Of a stretch of 27,939 nt of DNA, positions 8,131 through 15,162 are shown piece after piece. This DNA is from Actinomycetes bacterium (GTDB lineage Bacteria > Actinomycetota > Coriobacteriia > Anaerosomatales > Anaerosomataceae). The notes below the pieces were generated by a model. The model did no database searches. It saw only the letters and a list, made by a program, of their open reading frames with translations, and was not told the origin of the DNA. The stretch is taken from positions 1 to 27,939 of the forward strand of contig JALHJB010000024.1 of assembly GCA_022839745.1 (NCBI GenBank). The letters are read 5' to 3'. How positions within the stretch are numbered: position 1 is the first letter of the stretch; every line of letters begins with the position of its first letter. The translations under genes and the position numbers were made by a program.

Positions 8131-8290
8131 TCAAGCCTGCTGTACTTCCGCCAGTACGCGTCCGAGCGTCTGTGTCGCCTCCGTCACCGCGTTCTTGGTG
8201 TCGGACCGCTGGCTACCGGCTGCCTACTGCTTCCATCAAGTCGAGTCCCTCTCGCACGTCGCGCACCTTGCGTTCTCGAACTGACTTACC
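8131..8290 (-). pseudogene. Remnant of a small helical protein, frameshifted
   Basis: Two minus-strand frames give helical, coiled-coil-like pieces: VRERKVRDVREGLDLMEAVG ended by a stop, then DTKNAVTEATQTLGRVLAEV ending in QQA and a TGA at 8131-8133, 18 bases before the patatin ATG. The spacing looks like an operon partner that has lost its frame. No family is recognised; the reading is tentative. Confidence 0.25.
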
Positions 8291-8301
8291 GGGCAAGCAA
8301 G
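8280..8301. promoter_or_regulatory. Second, weaker copy of the TetR operator
   Basis: The 22 bases starting ACTGACTTACCGG match the strand-matched operator at 9531-9552 in 16 positions, including the core ACTTACCGG half. It lies upstream of the helical-protein remnant and the patatin gene. The half toward 8301 has diverged, so binding would be weaker if real. Confidence 0.35.
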
Positions 8302-8416
8302 CTCGACGTTACTGTGTTCTACGCATCCGGCCGCGCTTACTGGACCCGTCCGAACGCGCTACTCTTTCGACATCCCATCGAGTTTGAACAAGAAGCTCAC
8401 GCGCCCATGGGCACCA

Positions 8417-8734
8417 TCAGGCAGACCGAGGAAGCTCGTGTAGCTCTGTCCGCAGCAGCCTTATCGCCTGCATGAGCTTCTCACCCTTGCGCATCACATC
8501 AACGCCGCTCCCCAGTCCTCCGGCCACCTGGTCGAGCGCCGATACGAGTTCATCCATCGTCTTGGGAAGCGAGCCGCCCTCTGCCGACTCCATGTCCCCG
8601 GGGAGGTACGACGTCATGCCGTAGTCGGTACGCTGGTTGATGAGGCCAAATCCGCAAAAGATGAGAAGAATCGCGGCGATTCCCATGACGGGCCGTCGCC
8701 TTCTCACAACGAAGGTGGCGAATCTCATGAGCAC
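8417..8734 (-). pseudogene. MMPL/RND-type exporter, truncated to about 105 residues
   Basis: The N-terminus (FATFVVRRRRPVMGIAAILL, then TDYGMTSYLPGD) is the first membrane helix and start of the outer domain of an MMPL-family exporter, proteins of roughly 700-1000 residues. After about residue 55 the sequence jumps to PKTMDELVSALDQVAGGLGS, a helical stretch like the later periplasmic part of such proteins, and stops. This suggests a large internal deletion plus loss of the C-terminal half. The GTG at 8734 has AAAGGA before it. It follows the TetR gene on the same strand, a usual regulator-exporter arrangement. It is unlikely to transport anything. Confidence 0.6.
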
Positions 8735-8881
8735 GGCGCGATTCCTTTCAGCACGAGGCTGGCAACGGTCGATGCTTGGGTCTCGAGCATGAGCACCGCC
8801 GGGATGTGTCGCGACGCTTGAAGCGCTCGTGTCGTGATGGGGGTACTCACGACCGCAAAGAGCGGGGATAGCCGTTCGCGA

Positions 8882-9496
8882 CTACAGACACCGTGAGGAT
8901 CCGCCACCTAGTCCCAGCAGCCCCACGATCTGGCCCGACACGGTGTCCGGGTTCAGCGGCTTCCCCAAGAACGAGTGCCCCAGGATCAGACCGTCCATCA
9001 TCGCCGCCAGCATCGTCGCCACAAGGCGGCTATCGGTGCCATCGGGAAGACGCCCCTGCCCAACAGCGCGCTCGACGGCAGGCCGCAGGAGATTGACGAG
9101 CTCTTCCTTCGATGAGGCCACGAATCGGCGCAGTTCGGTCTCGGCAGGTGGCAACTTCACGACAAGCGCGTTGACGAGGTTCTTTTCGCGCATCCCGAAT
9201 TCCAAGTAGCCCTTCACCATCCGGTGGAGCTGCTCATCCAGCGTCTCCCCATCCTGCTCGACGCCAAGACGCGCACGCAGGTCTGATAGAACGTCGTCGA
9301 GCACGTTCAGGTAGATGTCCCTCTTGCCCGAGAAGTGATAGTAGAGGGCGGCCTTGGTGACTCCGAGGCGTCCGGCGATGTCGCTCATGGAGACGCCTAG
9401 ATAGCTGCGATCAGAGAAGAGACGTCGCGCCACGTCGATGATCTGCTGACGGGTATCGCGAAGGGCGCCGCTCTGTTGAGCGCGCATTGTTCCCAT
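8882..9496 (-). CDS. TetR family transcriptional regulator
   Basis: A protein of 204 residues when started at the ATG at 9496. The N-terminal helix-turn-helix is clear: RQQIIDVARRLFSDRSYLGV, then MSDIAGRLGVTKAALYYHFS. The C-terminal ligand domain is helical with SRLVATMLAAMMDGLILGHS, as in TetR proteins. GGAGG (9508-9512 on the complement) lies 11 bases before the start; a GTG at 9532 is possible but would sit inside the operator. A palindrome at 9531-9552 lies between the promoter and the gene, so self-repression is likely. Its natural target is probably the exporter remnant downstream at 8417-8734. The ligand is unknown. Confidence 0.9.
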   Translation of the reverse strand: MGTMRAQQSGALRDTRQQIIDVARRLFSDRSYLGVSMSDIAGRLGVTKAALYYHFSGKRDIYLNVLDDVLSDLRARLGVEQDGETLDEQLHRMVKGYLEFGMREKNLVNALVVKLPPAETELRRFVASSKEELVNLLRPAVERAVGQGRLPDGTDSRLVATMLAAMMDGLILGHSFLGKPLNPDTVSGQIVGLLGLGGGSSRCL

Positions 9497-9530
9497 GGCT
9501 TCGAGTACCTCCGGACTCATCGGACCAGAC

Positions 9531-9552
9531 ACTGACTGACCGGTAAGTAAGT
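9531..9552. promoter_or_regulatory. Palindromic operator of the TetR regulator
   Basis: The 22 bases centred on ACCGGT, reading ACTGACTG-ACCGGT-AAGTAAGT, match their own reverse complement at 18 positions. The site sits directly after the predicted -10 box and before the ribosome site of the tetR gene, where a bound repressor would block transcription. Confidence 0.75.
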
Positions 9553-9557
9553 TGGAG

Positions 9558-9584
9558 ATTATCGGACTGTTTGTGCTGAGTCAA
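9558..9584 (-). promoter_or_regulatory. Sigma-70-like promoter of tetR
   Basis: On the minus strand TTGACT (9579-9584) is followed after 15 bases by GATAAT (9558-9563). An alternative -10, TAATCT, gives 17-base spacing. Both end just before the operator. Confidence 0.55.
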
Positions 9585-9612
9585 CCGCCACAACCGCGCT
9601 CGGGGGGAGTGG

Positions 9613-10215
9613 ATGGCAGATGAGCGCATCGAACGCCTCTCAGAGAAGTTGCACCTGCCCGACGTGCCCGCGCTTCTGGGCGCGCTCGCACAAGAAGCCG
9701 CGGCCAAGGAGTGGTCCTTCTCCGGCTTCACTGAGGTGCTGCTCCAGGCACAGGCCGATGCCGCCGACGCACGTGCGGCCGACACGATCCAGCGACTCGC
9801 GGGCTTCACGGTGAGAAAGACGCTTGATGAGTTCGACTACTCGTTCCAGCCGTCCGTGAACAAGAAGCAGGTCGCAGAGCTCGCGAGCTGCGCGTTCGTC
9901 GAGCGGGCCGAAAACGTGGTGCTGCTCGGTCCTCCCGGTGTGGGCAAGACGCACTTGGCGATCGGGCTGGGGGCTGAGGCCGCGAAGCGCCGCATGCAGG
10001 TCAAGTTCACGACCGCGGCCAGGCTCGTCGCATCGCTTTCCGAGGCGAGGACGGCAGGCACGTTCTCAAGACGGCTGCAGAGCTTCGTGCGTCCGCGCCT
10101 GCTGATCGTCGACGAGGTGGGCTTCCTGCCGCTTGATGCGGGGGAAGCCTCTCTGCTCTTCGAGGTCGTGTGCCGCCGCTACGAACGAGGCTCGATCGTG
10201 CTGACTTCCAACAAG
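9613..10215 (+). pseudogene. istB: IstB-type transposition ATPase, C-terminally truncated
   Basis: This is the helper ATPase of IS21 elements, a DnaA/DnaC-like AAA+ protein of about 250 residues. Walker A GPPGVGKT is at 106-113 and Walker B LLIVDEVG at 163-170. Homology runs to ERGSIVLTSNK at residue 201, where the usual ending (the sensor and arginine-finger region) should follow. Instead the frame passes into the terminal repeats of the element and then into antisense AOR sequence, finishing at 10425 as a 270-residue chimera. The ATG at 9613 has GGGGGGAG before it. Without istA it cannot move on its own. Confidence 0.85.
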
Positions 10216-10217
10216 AG

Positions 10218-10260
10218 GGGGTCAGTTACAAATCGGCGCGGAGGGGTCAACTTCACATCG
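10218..10260 (+). repeat. Two imperfect 18-bp repeats at the IS21 end
   Basis: Units at 10218-10235 (GGGGTCAGTTACAAATCG) and 10243-10260 (GGGGTCAACTTCACATCG) agree at 14 of 18 positions and are spaced 25 bases apart. Multiple terminal repeats of this kind are transposase-binding sites in IS21-family elements. Confidence 0.75.
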
Positions 10261-10269
10261 TCATTGACA

Positions 10270-10436
10270 CGGTTGGCGTCTCTGCACGCCCCGGTCTTCG
10301 GCAACATTTCTACCACGGTGAAGCGGTTCCCCATGATCGACCGCGTGCCGGTGAGCGGCCCGGTGGTGAGGCCGTGTATCGCTTCGCGGCCCAAGGGGTC
10401 CGCTCAGGCTGGCATGGGGTCGTAAAGCGGGCGCAC
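10270..10436 (-). pseudogene. Fragment of a second AOR gene with an in-frame stop
   Basis: On the minus strand one frame reads VRPLYDPMPA, a TGA stop, then ADPLGREAIHGLTTGPLTG and NRFTVVEMLPKTGACRDAN. This lines up without gaps with residues 39-93 of the AOR encoded at 1054-2952; I count 39 identical residues of 55. Homology ends upstream at about 10436 and downstream exactly at the IS21 terminus. It is therefore a leftover of a paralogous AOR gene broken by transposition and later deletion, not part of an active enzyme. Confidence 0.85.
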
Positions 10437-10642
10437 GCTTGATCCAGAAGGCCGCACGATAAGCTCGTCGCTTTGGCCGGACGGCCTGCCCGCACTCGGT
10501 GCAAGGATCTCCAAGAGATGTGCCGTACCACTCAGCAGCGAAATCGCTAGCCTCGATTCTCCACGAAGCTCGCCGACTCGGTCCTGAAGCTCTGAATCGG
10601 ACGTCCCGTCACGATATCGCATGTGCCTGAAGGCTGCTGAGG

Positions 10643-10834
10643 TCACGCACGGGGCGCCGGAGGCGACGCTCCGAGCCATTCCAATGCGGTGAGAAGCACA
10701 CTGGCCCAAGGCCAGTTCCGTTGTAGGTGCAGGCGGATGCCGCGCGCATGGGTCACGATCCTGCCCGCGACGTGCAGCAACCGGTAGCGCAGACGCTTGG
10801 GTTCAGCTGTGAGCAGCACGGTGCCGGCGCGCGG
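10643..10834 (-). pseudogene. IS1380-like transposase, C-terminal remnant
   Basis: The minus-strand frame has EPKRLRYRLLHVAGRIVTHA, then RGIRLHLQRNWPWASVLLTA and a stop at 10643. The pattern R-Y-R-L-L-H-x-A-x-R-I-x-x-H-A-R followed by L-x-x-x-W-P-W-A is the conserved end of IS1380-family transposases. Only about 60 residues remain; the catalytic region is missing. The same frame continues upstream to an ATG at 10957 but that part is not recognised. The family call is from memory of the C-terminal motif. Confidence 0.6.
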
Positions 10835-10992
10835 CGTGGTGGCGTTCACCAACTCGGTGTTCCTTTCTGGCCAGGGTCTGGTTGTGTCATAACTCCCATT
10901 ATCCCAGCTCAGAGGGCCACCGTCGCCTGTTTCAGGCGTGAATGTCAGGTGCTTCATGAACTATCGAGGCCAGCGCTCTGCCCCGATGTGCT

Positions 10993-11643
10993 TCAGGATT
11001 CCCACTCGCGGCGTGAGGCGACATCTCTGTCGAGCAGAAGGCGACGCAGCAGCACCTTCCACCGCTCAAGACCGTGCGGCACAGGGCGGCGATTGGCCTC
11101 AAGACGCTTGAAGGCGGTGAGCACGAGCATGCCCGCACAACCCCAGGTGACAGCGGCAGGCTCACCAAGGGCGGCGCTCATCCATGGCAAAGCGAGCAGC
11201 CCGATCCAGGCCAAGAGGGCTTCGGCACGCACAAGCAGCCCCACGAGCATCAATGAAGACTCCACCACAAGTCCCGCAGGAAAGACCACGAGAAGAGTGC
11301 CGAGGACGCATGAGAGACCTCGCCCCCCCGTGCAGTCAAGGTAGACCGACCAGGAATGACCGGCCATCGCGGCCAAGCCAGCGGCGACCGCTACAGGATA
11401 CCCCAAGTCCAAGGGCACAAGCGCGGCCCATGTCGGCAAGGCGGCTTTAAACACGTCGAAAAGGCCTACTGGGATGACAGCCCAGTGCGCGACGGTGTGC
11501 CAGACGTTCGATCCGCCCACGTTCCCCGAGCCATGCTCGCGGATGTCGATGCCACGCAACCACTTGCTTGCCAGGTAAGCCGATGGCACCGACCCCAGCA
11601 AGTACGCGACTACGACGAGTGCAACCGCTTGCCAGGAGATCAT
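10993..11643 (-). CDS. plsY: PlsY-type acyl-phosphate:glycerol-3-phosphate acyltransferase
   Basis: A polytopic membrane protein of 216 residues. It transfers the acyl group of acyl-phosphate to glycerol-3-phosphate, the first step of phospholipid synthesis in most bacteria. The three PlsY loops are present: GSVPSAYLASKWLRGIDIRE with HGSGNVGGSN, then DVFKAALPTW, and GHSWSVYLDCTGGRGLS (usually GHxFPxFLxFxGGKGVA). About five to six hydrophobic segments are visible. The start lies 4 bases after the degV stop at 11648 with no strong ribosome site of its own, so translation is probably coupled to degV. Some positions in the third loop are unusual (C and R for F and K), so activity should be checked. 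Confidence 0.88.
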   Translation of the reverse strand: MISWQAVALVVVAYLLGSVPSAYLASKWLRGIDIREHGSGNVGGSNVWHTVAHWAVIPVGLFDVFKAALPTWAALVPLDLGYPVAVAAGLAAMAGHSWSVYLDCTGGRGLSCVLGTLLVVFPAGLVVESSLMLVGLLVRAEALLAWIGLLALPWMSAALGEPAAVTWGCAGMLVLTAFKRLEANRRPVPHGLERWKVLLRRLLLDRDVASRREWES

Positions 11644-11647
11644 CGTC

Positions 11648-12493
11648 TTAGTCGGTGTAGAAGGATACGCTGAGTATGGGTCCTGTGTGCGCCGCCATGA
11701 CGGGCGTGAACCACGTCGTATAAAGCTCTTTCACGTCAAAGCGCCGCTTGAGCTCCTCTGCGAGGGCGAGCGCCTCTTCCTCGCGAGCGCCGTGCCCCAC
11801 AGCCACGTGCACTGGCCGCCCGCCCACTTCGGAGGTCATGAGTCTTAGCATGCGCTCCACTGCAGCGTGCCAGGTCCGCGGTCGGGCCACCCCCTCGACG
11901 CTGCCGTGTCCGGGGCTTATGCCCACGATCGGCTTGATCTGCAACATTGAGCCGAGAAAAGCCGACGCAGACCCGATGCGTCCTCCCCGGCGCAGGTACT
12001 CGAGGGTCTCAACGGTCGCAAGTATGTGAACGCGACCGGCGATCTGTTGGGCGCGAGCGATGACCTCCTCGACGGTGGCTCCGGAGGCGGCTGCCCGGGC
12101 GGCTTCCAAGACGGCGTAACCCTGCGCCATCGCAGCAGTGCGGGTGTCGACGATATGCAGCGGCACCTCGGGCCTGAGTTGCTGGACGGCCTCGAATTCC
12201 TCGATGCAGCTGCTGAGCTCGCGCGCGAGAAGGACAGCGACGATGGCGTCCACCTCTCCTGAGAGGCCGTCGATGACCTTCAGCACCTGCTCCGGCGTTG
12301 GCGCTGAAGTGGAGACCGGAAGATCGTCCGCGCCGAGGCGTGCATAGAACTCCTGCGGGGTCATGTCCACGCCATCGAGGAACGTCTCATCGCCCCACAC
12401 GATTGTAAGGGGGACGACGTGGATGCCGTGGCGTTCGGCTACATCCGGTGGGAGATTCGCTGCCGAATCGGTGACGACTGCTACCCGCTCCAC
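11648..12493 (-). CDS. DegV family fatty-acid-binding protein (copy 2)
   Basis: A protein of 281 residues. It begins AVVTDSAANLPPDVAERHGI, has TFLDGVDMTPQEFYARL, the ligand-loop SAPTPEQ, TLEYLRRGGRIG and the end AAHTGPILSVSFYTD, all DegV landmarks. The GTG start at 12493 has AGGAGG (12499-12504 on the complement) five bases upstream. PlsY follows after 4 bases. Since FakB/DegV presents fatty acids for acyl-phosphate formation and PlsY uses acyl-phosphate, the pair makes biochemical sense as one operon. The central loop has LLARELSSC where copies 1 and 3 have a conserved ISSGLS, so its ligand contacts may differ. Confidence 0.92.
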   Translation of the reverse strand: MERVAVVTDSAANLPPDVAERHGIHVVPLTIVWGDETFLDGVDMTPQEFYARLGADDLPVSTSAPTPEQVLKVIDGLSGEVDAIVAVLLARELSSCIEEFEAVQQLRPEVPLHIVDTRTAAMAQGYAVLEAARAAASGATVEEVIARAQQIAGRVHILATVETLEYLRRGGRIGSASAFLGSMLQIKPIVGISPGHGSVEGVARPRTWHAAVERMLRLMTSEVGGRPVHVAVGHGAREEEALALAEELKRRFDVKELYTTWFTPVMAAHTGPILSVSFYTD

Positions 12494-12588
12494 TACTGCC
12501 TCCTATCTACGCGGTCCTCTTCGTCAAGCCAGAGGTGGCCGGGTTCGGCTGGACAGCTGAACGCAGTTCTTAGGTGGTGAACCGTTCC

Positions 12589-12945
12589 TCATGCTGCTCT
12601 CTGTTCCGTCCGTAGTCGTATCCCAGTAGACCTGGTCCGGGGCTGGTCTGCAAGCCTCTGGTGCCGGCGCCTCGTGTTGCGCCTCGTGTTGTAGAACTCG
12701 CAGTAGGCGGCGAGCTCTCAGCGGACCTCCGGGACGGACTCGTATCCCTTGGGGTGTACCTCCTCGTGTTTCACGCTTCGCCACAGCCGCTCGATGAACA
12801 CGTTGTCCATCCACCGGCCCCGTCCGTCCATGCTGATCCTCACCCCGCGCGAGGCGAGCAGACCCGTGAATCCCTCCGAGGTGAACTGGGAGCCCTGGCC
12901 GGTGTTGAGGATCTCTGAAGCGCCCCGGGTTCCACGTCGGCTCGC
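12589..12945 (-). pseudogene. IS3-family transposase (OrfB) C-terminal remnant
   Basis: The minus-strand reading gives ILNTGQGSQFTSEGFTGLLA, then SMDGRGRWMDNVFIERLWRS, VKHEEVHPKGY and AYCEFYNTRRNTRRRHQRL before a TGA at 12589-12591. These are the D-Q-G-S-Q-F/Y-T-S and N-x-F-I-E-R-L-W-R-S-x-K-x-E-E blocks of the IS3 rve domain. D of the first block is replaced by G, an in-frame TGA interrupts it after SVPEVR, and the N-terminal part is missing. The upstream edge meets the truncated hemerythrin gene near 12980. Confidence 0.85.
12668..12691. repeat. Perfect 12-bp tandem duplication inside the IS3 remnant
   Basis: CGCCTCGTGTTG occurs twice in a row. On the coding strand it doubles the codons for N-T-R-R, where related transposases have a single copy. 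It looks like a slippage duplication in a gene no longer under selection. Confidence 0.8.
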
Positions 12946-12980
12946 TCACTCGGAAGCCACGAGAATCGTGGCAACTTCCT

Positions 12981-13172
12981 GATGTCCTCCTCCTTCCCAT
13001 GGTGGCACCGGTCGGCGTATGTGCGTATGAAGTCGATCGCAGCATCGATCAGCCTGGAGTCCGCGCTTCCGGTACGGGCGATGACCTCAAGGTGCCTGTC
13101 GAGCACCGCGATCATGCGCTCGATGACGCGATGCTCGAACATCAAAGGGCCAGCTGGAGAAAGACCCGGCAT
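12981..13172 (-). pseudogene. Hemerythrin-like protein, truncated after 64 residues
   Basis: From an ATG at 13172 with AAAGGAGG upstream, the sequence reads MPGLSPAGPLMFEHRVIERM and later FIRTYADRCHHGKEEDI. The H in the first helix and the HHGKEED block are metal-ligand regions of hemerythrin-type cation-binding domains, which usually span about 150-180 residues. Homology stops right after EEDI, and the frame then runs into IS3 sequence. The diiron site would be incomplete. Confidence 0.75.
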
Positions 13173-13330
13173 GATTCCTCCTTTGTCGGCGACCATCTCC
13201 GCTCGAGTATTCCCCGGTGGTGGCCGATATACGCCGGCCTGGCGTTCGGTGCGACGGGCGTCACCGCTTCCCCTTGCGTCCCCGCCCGCACTCGCCTAGA
13301 CTTCGACAATCATCGAACTATCGAGGAGCC

Positions 13331-13521
13331 ATGGCCGCCACCGCACGGGCGATACTCACCGAGGCGCAGCTGGACGCAGCGCTCAAGGTGCTGGCGTCGG
13401 CGCCACGTGTCGGTCTTGCGCAATGCCGGCCTGATCACCTCGCGCGGAAATGGCACGTGGGCGTACTACACCGCGCGCCGACGTCCTCGCTGCGGTAGCC
13501 GGAGCGGTGCGACTATTGTAA
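13331..13521 (+). pseudogene. ArsR-family regulator, frameshifted and internally deleted
   Basis: Three plus-strand frames give parts of a winged-helix repressor. The first is MAATARAILTEAQLDAALKV from 13331. The second is VSVLRNAGLITSRGNGTWAY, the typical recognition-helix end and wing of ArsR proteins. The third is ADVLAAVAGAVRLL with a TAA at 13519-13521. The central part with the first helices and the metal-sensing cysteines is missing. It directly precedes the thioredoxin/permease operon, where an arsR gene is commonly found, so that operon has probably lost its repressor. Confidence 0.75.
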
Positions 13522-13608
13522 CAAGCCCCGCCAGATGCCCCACAGGGGACCGCTGGACGCGATTTCGATGAGATTCGAAGTGTTTCGAGCGAAGGAAAGG
13601 CGTGCGGC

Positions 13609-13854
13609 ATGATCATCAAGATCCTGGGTTCGGGATGCATGAACTGCCAGAAGCTAGAGGCTCTGGCGAAGAAGGCCGTCGGTGAGCCGGGGCTCGAAGC
13701 CGAGGTGGTCAAGGTCACCGACTTCGCCGACATCATGGCGTACGGCATCATGTCGACGCCCGGCCTGGTGGAGGACGAACAGGTCAAGATAGCCGGCTTC
13801 GTGCCGCCGCTCGAGCAAGTCAAGGCCGCCCTGCAATCAGGATCAGCCTCATGA
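13609..13854 (+). CDS. Small thioredoxin-like protein (TM0996/MTH895 family)
   Basis: A protein of 81 residues. It starts IIKILGSGCMNCQKLEALAK, with the redox motif C-M-N-C, has the cis-proline region IMSTPGLVEDEQVKIAG and ends with a helix. Such mini-thioredoxins accompany arsenic or metal permeases. GAAGGAAAGG at 13591-13600 lies upstream. Its stop overlaps the start of the permease (ATGA at 13851-13854), so the two are translationally coupled. It may shuttle electrons or hand a thiol-bound metal or metalloid to the permease; the substrate is not proven. Confidence 0.92.
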   Translation: MIIKILGSGCMNCQKLEALAKKAVGEPGLEAEVVKVTDFADIMAYGIMSTPGLVEDEQVKIAGFVPPLEQVKAALQSGSAS

Positions 13855-14867
13855 GTGGCATCGCCTCGTTCTTCGGTTGGCTGAACGACGCACTTCTTAA
13901 GATGACGTGGCTCAACGAGCTCGTGGGCGCGCTCGTCGAGAACGTCTTCGGGTTGTCGCTCGATGGGCGTCCCGGCGCTAGCGTGCAGTTCTTCATCTAC
14001 GACACCATCAAGATCTTCGTGCTGCTCTCCACGCTGATTCTCATCATCTCGTACGTGCAGAGCTTCTTCCCGCCCGAGCGGACCCGGAAGATCCTCGGGC
14101 GGTTCTCCGGCGTCTGGGCCAACGCGCTCGGCGCCCTTCTCGGCACTATCACCCCGTTTTGCTCGTGTTCCTCGATCCCGCTCTTCATCGGATTCACCTC
14201 GGCCGGACTGCCGATCGGAGTCACGTTCTCGTTCCTCATCTCGTCGCCGCTGGTCGATCTCGCCTCGGTCATCCTGCTCGCGAGCATCTTCAACTGGAAG
14301 ATCGCCATCGCGTACGTGGTCGTGGGTCTCGTGCTTGCGGTCATCGGCGGGTCGGTGATCAGCGCGTTCAAGCTCGAGCGCTTCGTCGAGCCATTCGTCT
14401 ATGGAACGCATCTGGCAGACGCCGACTTGCCTGAACTTGCCGCGCGAGACCGCCTCGCATTCGCGTGGCAGGCGGTCGTCGATATCGTCAAGAAGGTCTG
14501 GCCGTACGTGCTCGCAGGCGTCGGCATCGGGGCGATCATCCACGGCTGGATCCCGGAGTCGTTCATCTCGGCGGTGCTCGGAGACCGCAACCCCTTCTCC
14601 GTGGTCGTCGCAACGTTGGTCGGTGTGCCTATGTATGCGGACATCTTCGGCACGCTGCCGATCGCTGAGGCGCTCGTGGCCAAGGGCGTCGGTATCGGGA
14701 CCGTGCTTGCATTCATGATGGCCGTCACGGCGTTGTCGTTGCCGTCGCTCATCATGCTCAAGAAGGTCGTGAAGACCCCGCTCCTGGCGACGTTCTTCGG
14801 CGTTGTGGTGGCCGGGATCCTCGTCATCGGCTACGCCTTCAACGCGTTCGGTGGGTGGTTCGTGTGA
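13851..14867 (+). CDS. Permease of the ArsP/UPF0718 (PF03773) family
   Basis: An integral membrane protein of 338 residues with about eight hydrophobic segments. The motif TPFCSCSSIPLFIGF around 102-116 is the hallmark of this permease family, and the second half repeats the layout with LVGVPMYADIFGTLPIAEAL. Members are implicated in efflux of arsenicals, copper/zinc or other soft metals. It overlaps the mini-thioredoxin gene by four bases. The broken arsR gene upstream and the thioredoxin genes around it favour a thiol-reactive metal or metalloid. Confidence 0.9.
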   Translation: MSGIASFFGWLNDALLKMTWLNELVGALVENVFGLSLDGRPGASVQFFIYDTIKIFVLLSTLILIISYVQSFFPPERTRKILGRFSGVWANALGALLGTITPFCSCSSIPLFIGFTSAGLPIGVTFSFLISSPLVDLASVILLASIFNWKIAIAYVVVGLVLAVIGGSVISAFKLERFVEPFVYGTHLADADLPELAARDRLAFAWQAVVDIVKKVWPYVLAGVGIGAIIHGWIPESFISAVLGDRNPFSVVVATLVGVPMYADIFGTLPIAEALVAKGVGIGTVLAFMMAVTALSLPSLIMLKKVVKTPLLATFFGVVVAGILVIGYAFNAFGGWFV

Positions 14868-14903
14868 CGTGCGGGTGTGAATCACCGAGACCGGGGGTGT
14901 AGC

Positions 14904-15162
14904 GTGCTCGAGCAGTACATCGGATACGCGTACCTGTTTCTTGCGGCGATCGGGTTCGCGTACATGTAGTCCAAGAGCCGCGAGAAGGCGAGGATGGCAG
15001 CCAAGGGCGGATGGACATCGTTCCGTGGGGTTGCTCTCACGTTCGTTGGCGTCTTTGGACTGGCGGTTGCTCGATGCGTTCATACCGCCTGCGCTCATCG
15101 AGAAGCTCCTTGGGTCGCAGGCACTTGCTGGCGAGTCTCGCGAAGGGATGATGGATGAGTAA
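14904..15162 (+). pseudogene. Second small permease-like gene, broken by an amber codon and a frameshift
   Basis: From a GTG at 14904 the frame reads LEQYIGYAYLFLAAIGFAYM and meets TAG at 14967-14969. It continues in the same frame with SKSREKARMAAKGGWTSFRG and VALTFVGVFGL, then needs a frameshift near 15060 to give LLDAFIPPALIEKLLGSQAL and a TAA at 15160-15162. The K-x-G-W-x-S-F-R-G-V-A-x-T-F-V-G-V-F-G-L stretch is, as I recall it, typical of short permease proteins found beside the ArsP-type gene. The C-terminal membrane part is missing. It is almost certainly inactive. Confidence 0.5.

Larger units (their letters stand above)
9600..10269 (+). mobile_element. Internally deleted IS21-family element
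   Basis: What remains is most of istB and one end with repeated GGGGTCA motifs; istA and the other end are gone. The surviving terminus reads TGTCAATGA on the minus strand (10269 to 10261), the TG start usual for IS21 elements, and it abuts a fragment of a second AOR gene that it probably interrupted. The left limit is uncertain, somewhere after the tetR promoter. Confidence 0.65.

Noticed and set aside
8725..8907. Short minus-strand frame between tetR and the exporter remnant
   Set aside because: It overlaps the end of tetR and the start of the exporter and has no recognisable domain; kept out as spacer.
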